Notes: generated by a model from the sequence alone, not told the origin. A stretch of 10,107 bases of DNA from Gemmatimonadota bacterium (GCA_029884275.1 JAOUIC010000026.1:1-10107), one strand, 5' to 3'. Shown: positions 1 to 6,130, numbered from the stretch's first letter. Numbers and translations are program-made.

Positions 1-106
1 CTTGCTGAATGATTCACTTTGCGACAGCTTAACTCAGGTCATAATGCCGACTTCGCGCAGCGACACTGACGGTCGTATCACACGTTTCATAGTAGAACTG
101 GCTCCG
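1..106. other. Gene-free left edge with lower GC
   Basis: By hand count 53 of the 106 bases are G or C, about 50%, against a visibly much higher GC content in all the genes that follow. It contains an 11-base palindrome, TGAATGATTCA, at 6-16. It lies downstream of the 3' end of the DJ-1/PfpI gene. I see no clear stem plus T-run terminator. A plus-strand frame stays open from base 2 to a TAG at 125-127, but nothing in its 41 residues is recognisable. It could be intergenic DNA, the edge of a mobile element or a gene remnant; the window does not show enough to decide. Confidence 0.4.
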
Positions 107-730
107 TCATACCCCCTCGTCCTGTAGGCCCGGGTCGTTACGATCCCAGTGATACTCCATGTAGGCGGCCGCCTCCTCGGCGAGCTCAGCCCCGAGCAGC
201 CGCTCCACCACATGCAACGCCATGTCGATGCCGGCCGAGATGCCGGCCGCGACGATGACCTTGCCGTTGTCGAGGAATCGCTCCCCCTGGTGCACTCGCG
301 CCTTCGGGGCCACCTCGCGCAGCAGGGCCATGGCGCTCTGATGAGTGGTCACCTCAAGCCCATCGAGCAGGCCGGCCTTCCCCAGCAGCAGCGCGCCGGT
401 GCACACCGACAGCACCAGCTCCGCTCGTCCCGCCGCCTCCCGCAGCCATGCCAAGAGCACCGGGTCCTGCAGCAGCCGCCGGGTTCCCATTCCACCCGGC
501 ACGATCAGGACATCCGCTGCCGGGGCGTTGGCGACGGTGAAGGGCGGCTCGACCCGGACCCCGCCGCGCAGGGCGACCGTTCCCGGTGCCACCCCGACCA
601 GGCTGACCTGGAACGGTTCCAGTCCGTCCCGCCGGCCCGCGACGGCGAACACTTCGTACGGTCCGGCAATGTCGAGGAGGTCGGCGTCGTCGAAGACGAG
701 CACCGACACCCGCAGGGGTGACGGGGTCAT
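107..730 (-). CDS. DJ-1/PfpI family protein, isonitrile hydratase-like
   Basis: A 207-residue class I glutamine-amidotransferase-like (DJ-1/PfpI) protein, likely cytoplasmic. The nucleophile elbow is SVCTGALLLG with Cys110; the preceding strand is VLIVPGGMGT (about 75-83). A conserved acidic residue sits in LDIAGPYEVF (about 19-28), TTHQ is at 128-131 and GISAGIDMALH at 163-173. The SVCTG, TTH and GI(S/T)AGID pattern is that of isonitrile hydratase (InhA), which hydrates isonitriles to N-substituted formamides, and of the N-terminal domain of GATase1-type AraC regulators; no helix-turn-helix follows here. The substrate is not established. The ATG at 730 is chosen because the recognisable fold begins there, a GGAGA lies about 10 bases upstream, and it overlaps the thioesterase stop as ATGA, implying translational coupling. 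The frame stays open further upstream, but there it lies inside the thioesterase gene and encodes low-complexity residues. Confidence 0.88.
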   Translation of the reverse strand: MTPSPLRVSVLVFDDADLLDIAGPYEVFAVAGRRDGLEPFQVSLVGVAPGTVALRGGVRVEPPFTVANAPAADVLIVPGGMGTRRLLQDPVLLAWLREAAGRAELVLSVCTGALLLGKAGLLDGLEVTTHQSAMALLREVAPKARVHQGERFLDNGKVIVAAGISAGIDMALHVVERLLGAELAEEAAAYMEYHWDRNDPGLQDEGV

Positions 731-1239
731 CGGCGCTCGGTCTCCGCGGGGCGTTGCTGATCCAGCCACCGCAGCTGTCCCTCGATCTCCTGGTCCAGCG
801 ACCGGCGGACCTCGGACAGGCGCAGGGCGTACTTCTCCAGCGCCTGCTCCACGGGCGTGGTCGGCGTCCAGGTCGGAACCTCCTTCGGCTGGCCCTCCGC
901 ATCGACCGCCACGAACACCATCACGCAGTGGCAGGCGCGCCGCATGGTGCTCGTCCGGGGGTTGCCGGCGTAGATGTCGATGGTGACGTCGAGGCTGGTC
1001 CGGCCGGTGCGGACCACCTGGGCGTTCACCTCGACCAGTTCGCCCACCAGAATCGGCTGAAGGAAGCGGATGCCGCCGACATAGACGGTGACGCAGTACT
1101 CTCCCGTCCAACCCGCAGCGCAGGTGTACCCGGCCTGGTCGATCCACTTCATGACCGCGCCGCCGTGGACCTTGCCCCCGAAGTTCACGTGCCCCGGCTC
1201 GGCGAGGAATCGCAGGGTGACTGTGTGTGGGCGGCTCAT
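727..1239 (-). CDS. Hotdog-fold acyl-CoA thioesterase (YciA-like)
   Basis: A 170-residue hotdog-fold protein expected to hydrolyse acyl-CoA to free fatty acid and CoA in the cytoplasm. The signature N19-FGGKVHGGAVMKWID-QAG has the conserved Asn19 and the likely catalytic acid Asp34 at the start of the central helix. It is followed by VGGIRFLQPILVGELVEV (about 54-71) and the strand ending VMVFVAVDAEGQPKEVP (about 106-122), all as in YciA/BFIT-type thioesterases. YciA proteins are usually about 130-160 residues; this one carries an extra C-terminal stretch (about 127-162), charged and probably helical. The gene starts 67 bases after the Sel1 gene ends and its stop overlaps the DJ-1/PfpI start by four bases. 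The ribosome-binding site before ATG 1239 is weak (AGG-like only). Acyl-chain specificity cannot be read from the sequence. Confidence 0.88.
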   Translation of the reverse strand: MSRPHTVTLRFLAEPGHVNFGGKVHGGAVMKWIDQAGYTCAAGWTGEYCVTVYVGGIRFLQPILVGELVEVNAQVVRTGRTSLDVTIDIYAGNPRTSTMRRACHCVMVFVAVDAEGQPKEVPTWTPTTPVEQALEKYALRLSEVRRSLDQEIEGQLRWLDQQRPAETERR

Positions 1240-1265
1240 GGGGACGGGCCTGGCTGGAGACGGGG

Positions 1266-1273
1266 CAAAGGTA
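1266..1273 (-). promoter_or_regulatory. Possible promoter box TACCTTTG before thioesterase gene
   Basis: In the 67-base gap between the Sel1 stop and the thioesterase start the minus strand reads TACCTTTG, an exact match to the TAnnTTTG -7 element described for Bacteroidetes promoters. It ends 26 bases before the ATG at 1239. No convincing -33 TTG is visible upstream, so this is a candidate only. It would let the thioesterase and DJ-1/PfpI pair be transcribed separately from dinB and the Sel1 gene. Confidence 0.3.
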
Positions 1274-1306
1274 CGGCGTGACGCGCGGGGCGGGGAAGGG
1301 CGCAGG

Positions 1307-2011
1307 TCAGTCGGGAAACGGGGTGCGGGTCAGGTTCCCCTTCCGCACGTACAGCGGAATCTTGCAGGCGGCGGCGTTGCCGATGTCGCAGGCGCGACGG
1401 TAGTACTCGATCGCGCGTTCCTCGCTCCAGGGCACCCCTCGGCCCTGTTCGTACATCCGGCCCAGCCGCACGCAACTGTTCGCCTCGTCCACTTGGCAGC
1501 CGCGGCGGTAGAGCCGAGCGGCTCGCGGCTCGTCGGTGAAGACCTCCTGGCCCCGTGCCAGACGGTCACCGGTGCGGAGGCAGGCACGGCCCGCGCCGAG
1601 CTGACACGCACGGTCACCGACCATCACGGCGCGGGCGATGTCCCGCGGGACTCCCTCGCCGGTCTCATAGGCGCGTGCCAGCAGGTCGCAGCCGTCGGGG
1701 TCGTCGGCATCGCATGTCCGGCGGTAGAGTGATACCGCCCTCCCCGGGTCGGGGCCGACGAAGCGGCCCAACCGATACCACTCCCCCAGTTCGGTACAGG
1801 CGGCCCAGGCTCCCTTCTCGCAGGTCGTCAGGAGGATCCCCACACCGCGGCCGGGGTCTGCGCTCGCGCCGAACCCGGCCGCGACCTGGCGCGCCCACTC
1901 AATGCAACCATCAGCATCGCCGCCCTGGCAGGCTCGCTCATGCTCGCCTTGCGCCGTCAGGGGCGCGGCGCCGGAGAGGAGGAGCAGGACAGCGACAGCG
2001 ACAGCCCTCAT
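1307..2011 (-). CDS. Secreted Sel1/Hcp-like cysteine-rich repeat protein
   Basis: A 234-residue protein with a Sec signal peptide: MR, a hydrophobic run to about residue 14, and a probable type I cleavage near LTA-Q (20/21). The mature part is built of alpha-helical Sel1/TPR-like repeats. Each repeat carries one C-x7-C pair: 28/36, 64/72, 100/108, 136/144, 172/180 and 208/216. The pairs recur at exactly 36 residues and account for all twelve cysteines. This is the layout of the disulfide-stapled Helicobacter cysteine-rich proteins (HcpA-E), so the cysteines are probably oxidised outside the cytoplasm. Such repeats usually mediate protein binding; the partner is unknown. The ATG at 2011 is supported by a GGAGG (2017-2021 on the complement) five bases upstream, by the signal peptide, and by ATGA overlap with the dinB stop. 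Residues 217-234 form a short tail outside the repeats. Confidence 0.85.
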   Translation of the reverse strand: MRAVAVAVLLLLSGAAPLTAQGEHERACQGGDADGCIEWARQVAAGFGASADPGRGVGILLTTCEKGAWAACTELGEWYRLGRFVGPDPGRAVSLYRRTCDADDPDGCDLLARAYETGEGVPRDIARAVMVGDRACQLGAGRACLRTGDRLARGQEVFTDEPRAARLYRRGCQVDEANSCVRLGRMYEQGRGVPWSEERAIEYYRRACDIGNAAACKIPLYVRKGNLTRTPFPD

Positions 2012-3201
2012 GACCGCCTCCGGCGGGCGGATTTCAGGGTACGGGCCGGCTGCACCGCGTCGAAGCCGTACCGGTCGCGGACGACGTCGACGGCCCGGGT
2101 CAGGGCGCGCAGCCGGGTTCGTGCCTCGGGCTCGAAGAGGTCGAGAGGGGCGGCGGGCTCGAGCCCGGTTGCCGACGCTCCGATCAGGCGGATTCCCTGC
2201 CGCCGCCGCACCGCCTCCTGGAAGGCCGGTGGCAGGAGCTGTTTGAGGGCGCCCATCAGCTCCTGATCCAGATCTGTCGGGCAGTCGAGCGTGCGGCGGC
2301 GGGTGACCGTCCGGAAGTCGCTGTGGCGGAGCTTGAGCACCACAGTCCGTGCCACGAGGCCCTGATCCCGGAGGTCGGCGGCGACCAATCCCACAAAGCG
2401 AATCAGGAGCCCCTCCAGCTGGCGGAGGTCCCTGGAGTCTCGGGGCAGTGTCGTCTCCCGGCTCACCGATCGCGCCGGGCGGTCGGGACGGAGGGTGGCT
2501 GAACCCATCCCCCGTGCGCGGCGCATGAGGAGGCGCGCCGAAGGCCCGATCAGGCGCGACAGCTGTTCCTCGGAGAGGCACTGCACCTGCGCTACCTCCT
2601 GGAGGCCGAGGCTCTTGAGCCGAGCCGCCTCCTTAGGGCCGATTCCCGGCAGGGCCGCGAGGGACAGGCCGGCGAGAAAACCGTGTTCCCAGCCGGCTCG
2701 CACCTCGCAGAGCCCCCTCGGCTTCGCGAAATCCGAGGCGAGCTTGGCCACCATGCGGCTGGTCCCGATGCCGATGCTGCAGTCGAGTCCGGTCTCGCGC
2801 CGGATGTCATCCCGGACGGCCTCGGCGACGGGGAGCAGGGAAACGGGATACAGCCGCTCGGTGCCGGCGAAATCGAGATACCCCTCGTCGAGCGAGGCCA
2901 TGACCACCGTCGGGGCGTGGCGGGACAGCACCTGCCTGACTGTACGGGAGGCTTGGCGGTAGTGGTCGAAAGTGCCCTGCACGAATGTTGCCTCGGGGCA
3001 GAGTCTCACCGCCTGAGCGATTGGCATCCCCGACCTGACCCCGAACCGGCGGGCGTCGTACGATGCCGACTGCACCACGCCCCGGCTGTCGCGCCGTCCG
3101 CCGACGACCAGCAGCGGGACGTCGCGCAGTTCCGGCCGCCGTCGCCGGCAGACTTCGACGAAAAACGCATCGAGATCGACATGCATGATGCGGCCTGCCA
3201 T
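2008..3201 (-). CDS. dinB: DNA polymerase IV (Y-family translesion polymerase)
   Basis: A 397-residue Y-family polymerase that copies damaged DNA with low fidelity. The N-terminal HVDLDAFF supplies metal ligand Asp9 and steric-gate Phe14. The second catalytic motif is SLDEGYLDF with Asp105 and Glu106 (the family consensus is SIDEAYLD). SYDARRFGVRSGMP (about 48-60) is the fingers motif, SIGIGTSRMVAKLASDFAKP (142-161) completes the palm, and LPGIGPK (184-190) is a helix-hairpin-helix in the thumb. The C-terminal region is the little finger; APLDLFEP (about 349-356) sits where many DinB proteins have a beta-clamp-binding QLxLF-like motif. Length and order are complete. It is divergent from the ferritin gene and its stop overlaps the start of the Sel1 gene. 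I looked for an E. coli-type CTG-N10-CAG or a Gram-positive GAAC-N4-GTTC LexA box upstream and found none, so SOS control is not shown. Confidence 0.93.
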   Translation of the reverse strand: MAGRIMHVDLDAFFVEVCRRRRPELRDVPLLVVGGRRDSRGVVQSASYDARRFGVRSGMPIAQAVRLCPEATFVQGTFDHYRQASRTVRQVLSRHAPTVVMASLDEGYLDFAGTERLYPVSLLPVAEAVRDDIRRETGLDCSIGIGTSRMVAKLASDFAKPRGLCEVRAGWEHGFLAGLSLAALPGIGPKEAARLKSLGLQEVAQVQCLSEEQLSRLIGPSARLLMRRARGMGSATLRPDRPARSVSRETTLPRDSRDLRQLEGLLIRFVGLVAADLRDQGLVARTVVLKLRHSDFRTVTRRRTLDCPTDLDQELMGALKQLLPPAFQEAVRRRQGIRLIGASATGLEPAAPLDLFEPEARTRLRALTRAVDVVRDRYGFDAVQPARTLKSARRRRS

Positions 3202-3330
3202 GGTCCGGCTCGCGACTCCCGCGTGAAGGTGTTCAACCTAGCAGTGTGGGCCGTCCCCGCGTACTGGCCTCTCCGCGGGCGCCCATGTACGTTGAGCGCA
3301 CCTTTTCACGCTCTACGCGGAGTGTTCGAC
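3202..3330. promoter_or_regulatory. Divergent promoter region between dinB and ferritin genes
   Basis: This 129-base gap must hold the promoters of both the leftward dinB group and the rightward ferritin group. The minus strand has TAGGTTGA (3233-3240), ending 31 bases before the dinB ATG. The plus strand has TACGTTGA (3288-3295), ending 35 bases before the ferritin ATG. The two boxes share TAnnTTGA at similar distances from their starts, and either could be a -10/-7 element. No clear -35 hexamer stands at the usual spacing for either. GGAG at 3319-3322, eight bases before ATG 3331, is the ferritin ribosome-binding site. I see no obvious Fur box or LexA box. Confidence 0.4.
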
Positions 3331-3846
3331 ATGTCCCCCAGCAAGAAGCTCCAGAAGGCCATGAATGACCAGGTTCGCCTGGAGTTCGAATCGGCCTATG
3401 CCTACCTCTCGATGGCGGCCTGGATGGAAGACCAGAACTACCCCGGCTTCGCCTCCTGGCTCCGGCAGCAGGCGCGGGAGGAAGCGACCCATGCCATGAA
3501 GATCTTCGATCACCTGATCGACCGCGGCTGCAAGGTGGCGCTGCAGCCGGTGGCCGGCCCCCGGGCCAACTTCGCCTCCCCGCTCGAGGTGTTCGAGCAG
3601 GCGAAGCAGCACGAGCAGTCGGTCACCCGGAGCATCAGCGAGTTGTACGGCCTGGCCTCGACCGACCGGGACTACGCCAGCCAGGTCTTTCTCGAGTGGT
3701 TCATCACCGAGCAGGTGGAAGAAGAGAAGAACTCGAGCCAGGTGCTCGAGAGCCTCAGGCGGGTGGGCGAGAACCAGGCCGCCCTGGTGATGCTCGATCG
3801 CGAACTGGGCCAGCGGTCGCCGGAAGGGGGCGGAGCCGCTGCGTGA
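3331..3846 (+). CDS. ftnA: Bacterial non-heme ferritin
   Basis: A 171-residue ferritin of FtnA type that oxidises Fe(II) and stores it as a mineral inside a 24-subunit cytoplasmic shell. Aligned by motif to E. coli FtnA, the ferroxidase ligands are all present: Glu18 (RLEFES), Glu51 and His54 (REEATH), Glu95 (KQHEQS) and Glu131 (TEQVEEE). The third-site acids Glu50, Glu127 and Glu130 are also kept, as are the nearby Tyr25 and Trp123. There is no Met suited to heme binding in the bacterioferritin position, so bacterioferritin is unlikely. The start at ATG 3331 is fixed by GGAG eight bases upstream; the frame is open further left only as a shadow of dinB. Its stop overlaps the next gene's GTG (GTGA), so the dehydrogenase is probably translated from the same message. 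Confidence 0.94.
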   Translation: MSPSKKLQKAMNDQVRLEFESAYAYLSMAAWMEDQNYPGFASWLRQQAREEATHAMKIFDHLIDRGCKVALQPVAGPRANFASPLEVFEQAKQHEQSVTRSISELYGLASTDRDYASQVFLEWFITEQVEEEKNSSQVLESLRRVGENQAALVMLDRELGQRSPEGGGAAA

Positions 3847-4736
3847 CCCAGCGCGCGGCCTTTCTCGGACTTGGCGCCATCGGGCGACCGATGGCAACGC
3901 ATGTCGCCCGGGCGTTCGACCTCTGTGTCTGGAACCGAACCGGGGAGCGGGCGCAGGACTTCGCCCGGGGGCAGGGCTGCCGGTCGGCGCCGACACCCCG
4001 GGCCGCGGTCGAAGGCGCCGAGGTCGTCATCGCCTGCCTGCCGACGTCGGGCGAGGTGTTCGGGATTCTCGAGGGAACTGACGGGGCGGCCGCCGGCCTG
4101 TCGCGCGGCGCCCTCTTCCTCGATTGCACTTCGGGATCGCCGGAAGGGGCCCGCCGGCTGGCGGCCCGCCTCGCCGACCTGGGTGTCGCGTATGCCGGCT
4201 GCCCGGTGAGCGGCGGCACCAACGGCGCCACCGCCGGCACACTCGCGGTGATGGTCGGGGCCGATCCGGCGGTGTTCGAGCGGGCACAGCCGATCCTGGC
4301 GCTCTTTGGCAAGCGGATCGAGCACCTCGGGCCGGTCGGCACCGGGTCCGCCCTGAAGGCGGTGAACAACGCCCTGCTGGCCGCCAACATCCTGACCTTC
4401 GGCGAGGGGTTCGCCGCCCTGGCGAGCGCCGGCCTGCCGGTCAGGCGCGCCCTCGACGTCATCAACGTTTCGAGCGGCCGCTCTTTCGTGACCGAGGTCC
4501 TGGCGCCGGAACGCATCCTGACTGGGGCCTTTCCGCAGACCTTCCGGCTGGCACTGCTGGAGAAGGATGTCGGCATCGCGGTGGAGTTCCTCGCCGCGGA
4601 GGGGCTCGAGGCGCCGGTGCTCCGGCAGGTGCGCGAGGTGATGCTCAAGACGCGGGCGCTGCTGGGCGAGGAGGCGGATTACCTGGAGGCGGTGCGGCTG
4701 TACGAGCGCCAGGCGGGCGCCGAGATCCGGGGCTGA
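3843..4736 (+). CDS. 3-hydroxyisobutyrate dehydrogenase-family oxidoreductase
   Basis: A 297-residue NAD(P)-dependent beta-hydroxyacid dehydrogenase. The Rossmann motif is FLGLGAIGRPMA (GxGxxG at 9-14), with VWNRT (29-33) at the end of strand 2; an Asn-Arg at 31-32 often goes with NADP(H) preference. The substrate-binding motif CPVSGGTNGATAGTL is at 120-134. The catalytic motif GTGSALKAVNN (167-176) has Lys172 and Asn176, and LLEKDVGIA (238-246) is the conserved downstream Lys-Asp pair. The family includes 3-hydroxyisobutyrate, tartronate semialdehyde and succinic-semialdehyde (glyoxylate) reductases; the true substrate cannot be chosen from this sequence. The GTG start at 3843 overlaps the ferritin TGA, with GGAG seven bases upstream, and the protein begins directly at the first Rossmann strand. 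The stop overlaps the next gene's ATG (TGATG). Confidence 0.88.
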   Translation: MTQRAAFLGLGAIGRPMATHVARAFDLCVWNRTGERAQDFARGQGCRSAPTPRAAVEGAEVVIACLPTSGEVFGILEGTDGAAAGLSRGALFLDCTSGSPEGARRLAARLADLGVAYAGCPVSGGTNGATAGTLAVMVGADPAVFERAQPILALFGKRIEHLGPVGTGSALKAVNNALLAANILTFGEGFAALASAGLPVRRALDVINVSSGRSFVTEVLAPERILTGAFPQTFRLALLEKDVGIAVEFLAAEGLEAPVLRQVREVMLKTRALLGEEADYLEAVRLYERQAGAEIRG

Positions 4737-5506
4737 TGGGCTCGCTCATCCTGGTCCTGGTCGCCCCCCAGGACATCGTCAACATCGGGAGCGCGGTCCG
4801 TATCGCCAAGAATTTCGGGCTCGACCAGGTGCGCCTGGTGCAGCCCGAGATCTTCGATCCCTGGCGGATCGAGGGGATTGCGCACAACACCGGTGACCTG
4901 GTCGAGCGGATCACCTTGCACGACACCCTGGCCGACGCGGTGCGCGATTGTGTCTGGACCCTGGCGCTGACCGCCCGCGAGCGCACCGCCAAGCGCACGG
5001 TCTTTCGCCCTGGCGCGGCGGCGGCCCAGCTGGTGGCCCAGACGGAGCGGGGGCCCGCGGCCTTCGTCGTCGGGCGCGAGGACAAGGGGCTGACCAACGA
5101 GGAATTGGATTCCTGCAGCGCCCTGGTGACCATTCCCACCAACCCGTCCTATCGCTCGCTCAACCTGGCCCAGGCGGTGGCGATCATGGCATACGAGACC
5201 ATGCTCGCGCGCGGGGGAGAGCGGCGGCCGATCAAGCCGCCCAGGAAGGCGGCGGAACCGGCCAGCATGGAACTGCTGGAGCGGGTGTTCGCGGACTGGC
5301 AGCGGGCCCTCGGGGCCATCGAGTTCTTCAAGACCCGTCAGACCGAGCATGTCATGCGCTCCTGGCGCGAGATCGTCCACCGGGCCGAGCTGGACGCCCG
5401 GGAGGCCTCGCTGGTGCGCGCGATGGGGATCGAGGTGGTGCGGTTCCTCGAGCGGAAGGGCGTGAACCCGCCGGAGGCAGTAGAGGACGGCCCGGCGCCT
5501 CGCTAG
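4736..5506 (+). CDS. trmJ: SpoU-family RNA 2'-O-methyltransferase, TrmJ-like
   Basis: A 256-residue SPOUT (alpha/beta-knot) methyltransferase. All three SpoU motifs are present: NIGSAVRIAKNFG (17-29, with Asn17 and Arg22), VVGREDKGLTNEEL (111-124), and IPTNPSYRSLNLAQAVAI (133-150), which forms the S-adenosylmethionine-binding knot. The spacing, the IPTNP-type third motif and the C-terminal helical domain (about 180-240, containing IEFFKTRQTEHVMRSWREIV) match TrmJ, which methylates the ribose of tRNA position 32. TrmJ of E. coli is 246 residues, close to this length. Other SpoU proteins (TrmH, TrmL, RlmB) differ in flanking domains, so TrmJ is the best fit but target specificity is inferred. 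The ATG shares its A with the preceding TGA. It sits third in a tightly overlapped group after ferritin and a dehydrogenase, with no obvious functional link. Confidence 0.85.
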   Translation: MGSLILVLVAPQDIVNIGSAVRIAKNFGLDQVRLVQPEIFDPWRIEGIAHNTGDLVERITLHDTLADAVRDCVWTLALTARERTAKRTVFRPGAAAAQLVAQTERGPAAFVVGREDKGLTNEELDSCSALVTIPTNPSYRSLNLAQAVAIMAYETMLARGGERRPIKPPRKAAEPASMELLERVFADWQRALGAIEFFKTRQTEHVMRSWREIVHRAELDAREASLVRAMGIEVVRFLERKGVNPPEAVEDGPAPR

Positions 5507-5511
5507 ATTCC
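5504..5511 (+). promoter_or_regulatory. Possible promoter box TAGATTCC overlapping the trmJ stop
   Basis: The trmJ stop codon TAG is the first part of TAGATTCC, which ends 38 bases before the GTG of the next gene. It fits the same TAnnTT pattern seen upstream of the other transcription units in this window. There is no strong -35 candidate, and the small gene could equally be transcribed from upstream through the 43-base gap. Confidence 0.2.
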
Positions 5512-5549
5512 TGCCCCGACCAACCGCACACTATCCGGGAGCGACCACC

Positions 5550-6044
5550 GTGGGGCGATCCGCCGCGTTCTGGGCCACCAGTCTCTACCGCAACCCCCGT
5601 CAGGAACCCAAGGCCGCCGCGCCCTGCAAGGACCTTCCCCCGGCCCTCGCCGCGCGGTTTCGCCGGCTTCGGGAAGGGCTTCTCAAGCTGCCCGGCGTCG
5701 CCGAGCATGTGAAGTACATGGGGAACTCCTGGCACTGGACCTGGGAGTACGTGGTGGGGCACCGGAAGCTCTGCTGGGTTCACGTCCTCGCCAGCGGGCC
5801 GGCCATCACCTTTACCATCGCCGACACCGAAGAGCCGAAGGCCCTGGCGCTCACCCGGCTACCCGCCGCAATCGGCTCGGCCATCCGGGGGGCGCAGCGG
5901 ACCGGTCCGGTGCGCTGGTGCGCCCTGGAGGTGGGTGACCAGAAAGCCGCCGATGCCTTTCTGAGTTTCGTCCGCCGCAAGCTGGCCTGGGTGGTGGAGG
6001 AGACCCCCGCAGCCGCGGCTGGCCGCCGGTCGCTGGCGAGCTGA
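5550..6044 (+). CDS. Small DUF3788-like protein of unknown function
   Basis: A 164-residue protein with no signal peptide or membrane segment, presumably cytoplasmic. The order of features, with an aromatic cluster NSWHWTWEY (59-67), a hydrophobic strand pair (about 74-91), a helix beginning LPAAIGSAI (104-112) and a late VRWCALEV strand followed by a helix (121-150), resembles DUF3788 (YdhG/SRPBCC-like size class) proteins, from memory of the family only. No catalytic residues can be proposed. The GTG at 5550 is chosen because GGAG lies eight bases upstream (5538-5541) and the frame shows normal coding character from there. The last 13 residues are Ala/Arg/Ser-rich and look unstructured. It follows trmJ by 43 bases and precedes the act leader; neither neighbour explains it. 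Confidence 0.7.
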   Translation: MGRSAAFWATSLYRNPRQEPKAAAPCKDLPPALAARFRRLREGLLKLPGVAEHVKYMGNSWHWTWEYVVGHRKLCWVHVLASGPAITFTIADTEEPKALALTRLPAAIGSAIRGAQRTGPVRWCALEVGDQKAADAFLSFVRRKLAWVVEETPAAAAGRRSLAS

Positions 6045-6085
6045 GGGATTGCGGACGAGGGCGGTCGGATTTCTCTGGCTGGTGG

Positions 6086-6113
6086 TTGTCGTAACGCTTG
6101 CCATTGCTATACT
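6086..6113 (+). promoter_or_regulatory. Promoter of the act (Alternative Complex III) operon
   Basis: TTGTCG (6086-6091) and TATACT (6108-6113) are separated by 16 bases, a good sigma70-type -35/-10 pair: four of six and five of six matches to consensus. It lies in a locally AT-richer patch between the DUF3788-like gene and actA. The -10 also reads TATACTTG, one base from the Bacteroidetes-type TAnnTTTG element. Transcription would begin near 6119-6121, leaving a leader of about 105 bases before actA. Confidence 0.5.
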
Positions 6114-6115
6114 TG

Positions 6116-6130
6116 TGCCGGTCTCCGGCA
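6116..6130 (+). repeat. Perfect inverted repeat at the act transcription start
   Basis: TGCCGG and CCGGCA flank a three-base loop TCT, giving a perfect 6-bp stem. It begins three bases after the -10 element, so it would span the transcription start: either an operator for a repressor or a stable 5' hairpin on the transcript. No run of T follows, so a terminator is unlikely. Confidence 0.35.

Noticed and set aside
2..127. Plus-strand frame open from the left edge for 41 codons
   Set aside because: Too short, nothing recognisable, and its end overlaps the DJ-1/PfpI gene on the other strand. It could be a gene end but cannot be supported.
731..1147. Upstream extension of the DJ-1/PfpI frame
   Set aside because: It lies wholly inside the thioesterase gene, encodes Arg/Gly/His-rich residues, and the fold begins at the ATG at 730.
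2012..2581. Upstream extension of the Sel1 frame inside dinB
   Set aside because: It would place 190 Pro/Arg/Gly-rich residues before a perfect signal peptide; GGAGG before ATG 2011 marks the true start.
2683..3330. Upstream extension of the ferritin frame to the left
   Set aside because: It is antisense to dinB and would add about 216 unrelated residues to a normal-length ferritin with its own ribosome-binding site.
3202..3330. SOS (LexA) or Fur box in the dinB-ferritin gap
   Set aside because: I looked for CTG-N10-CAG, GAAC-N4-GTTC and an AT-rich Fur palindrome and found none convincing.
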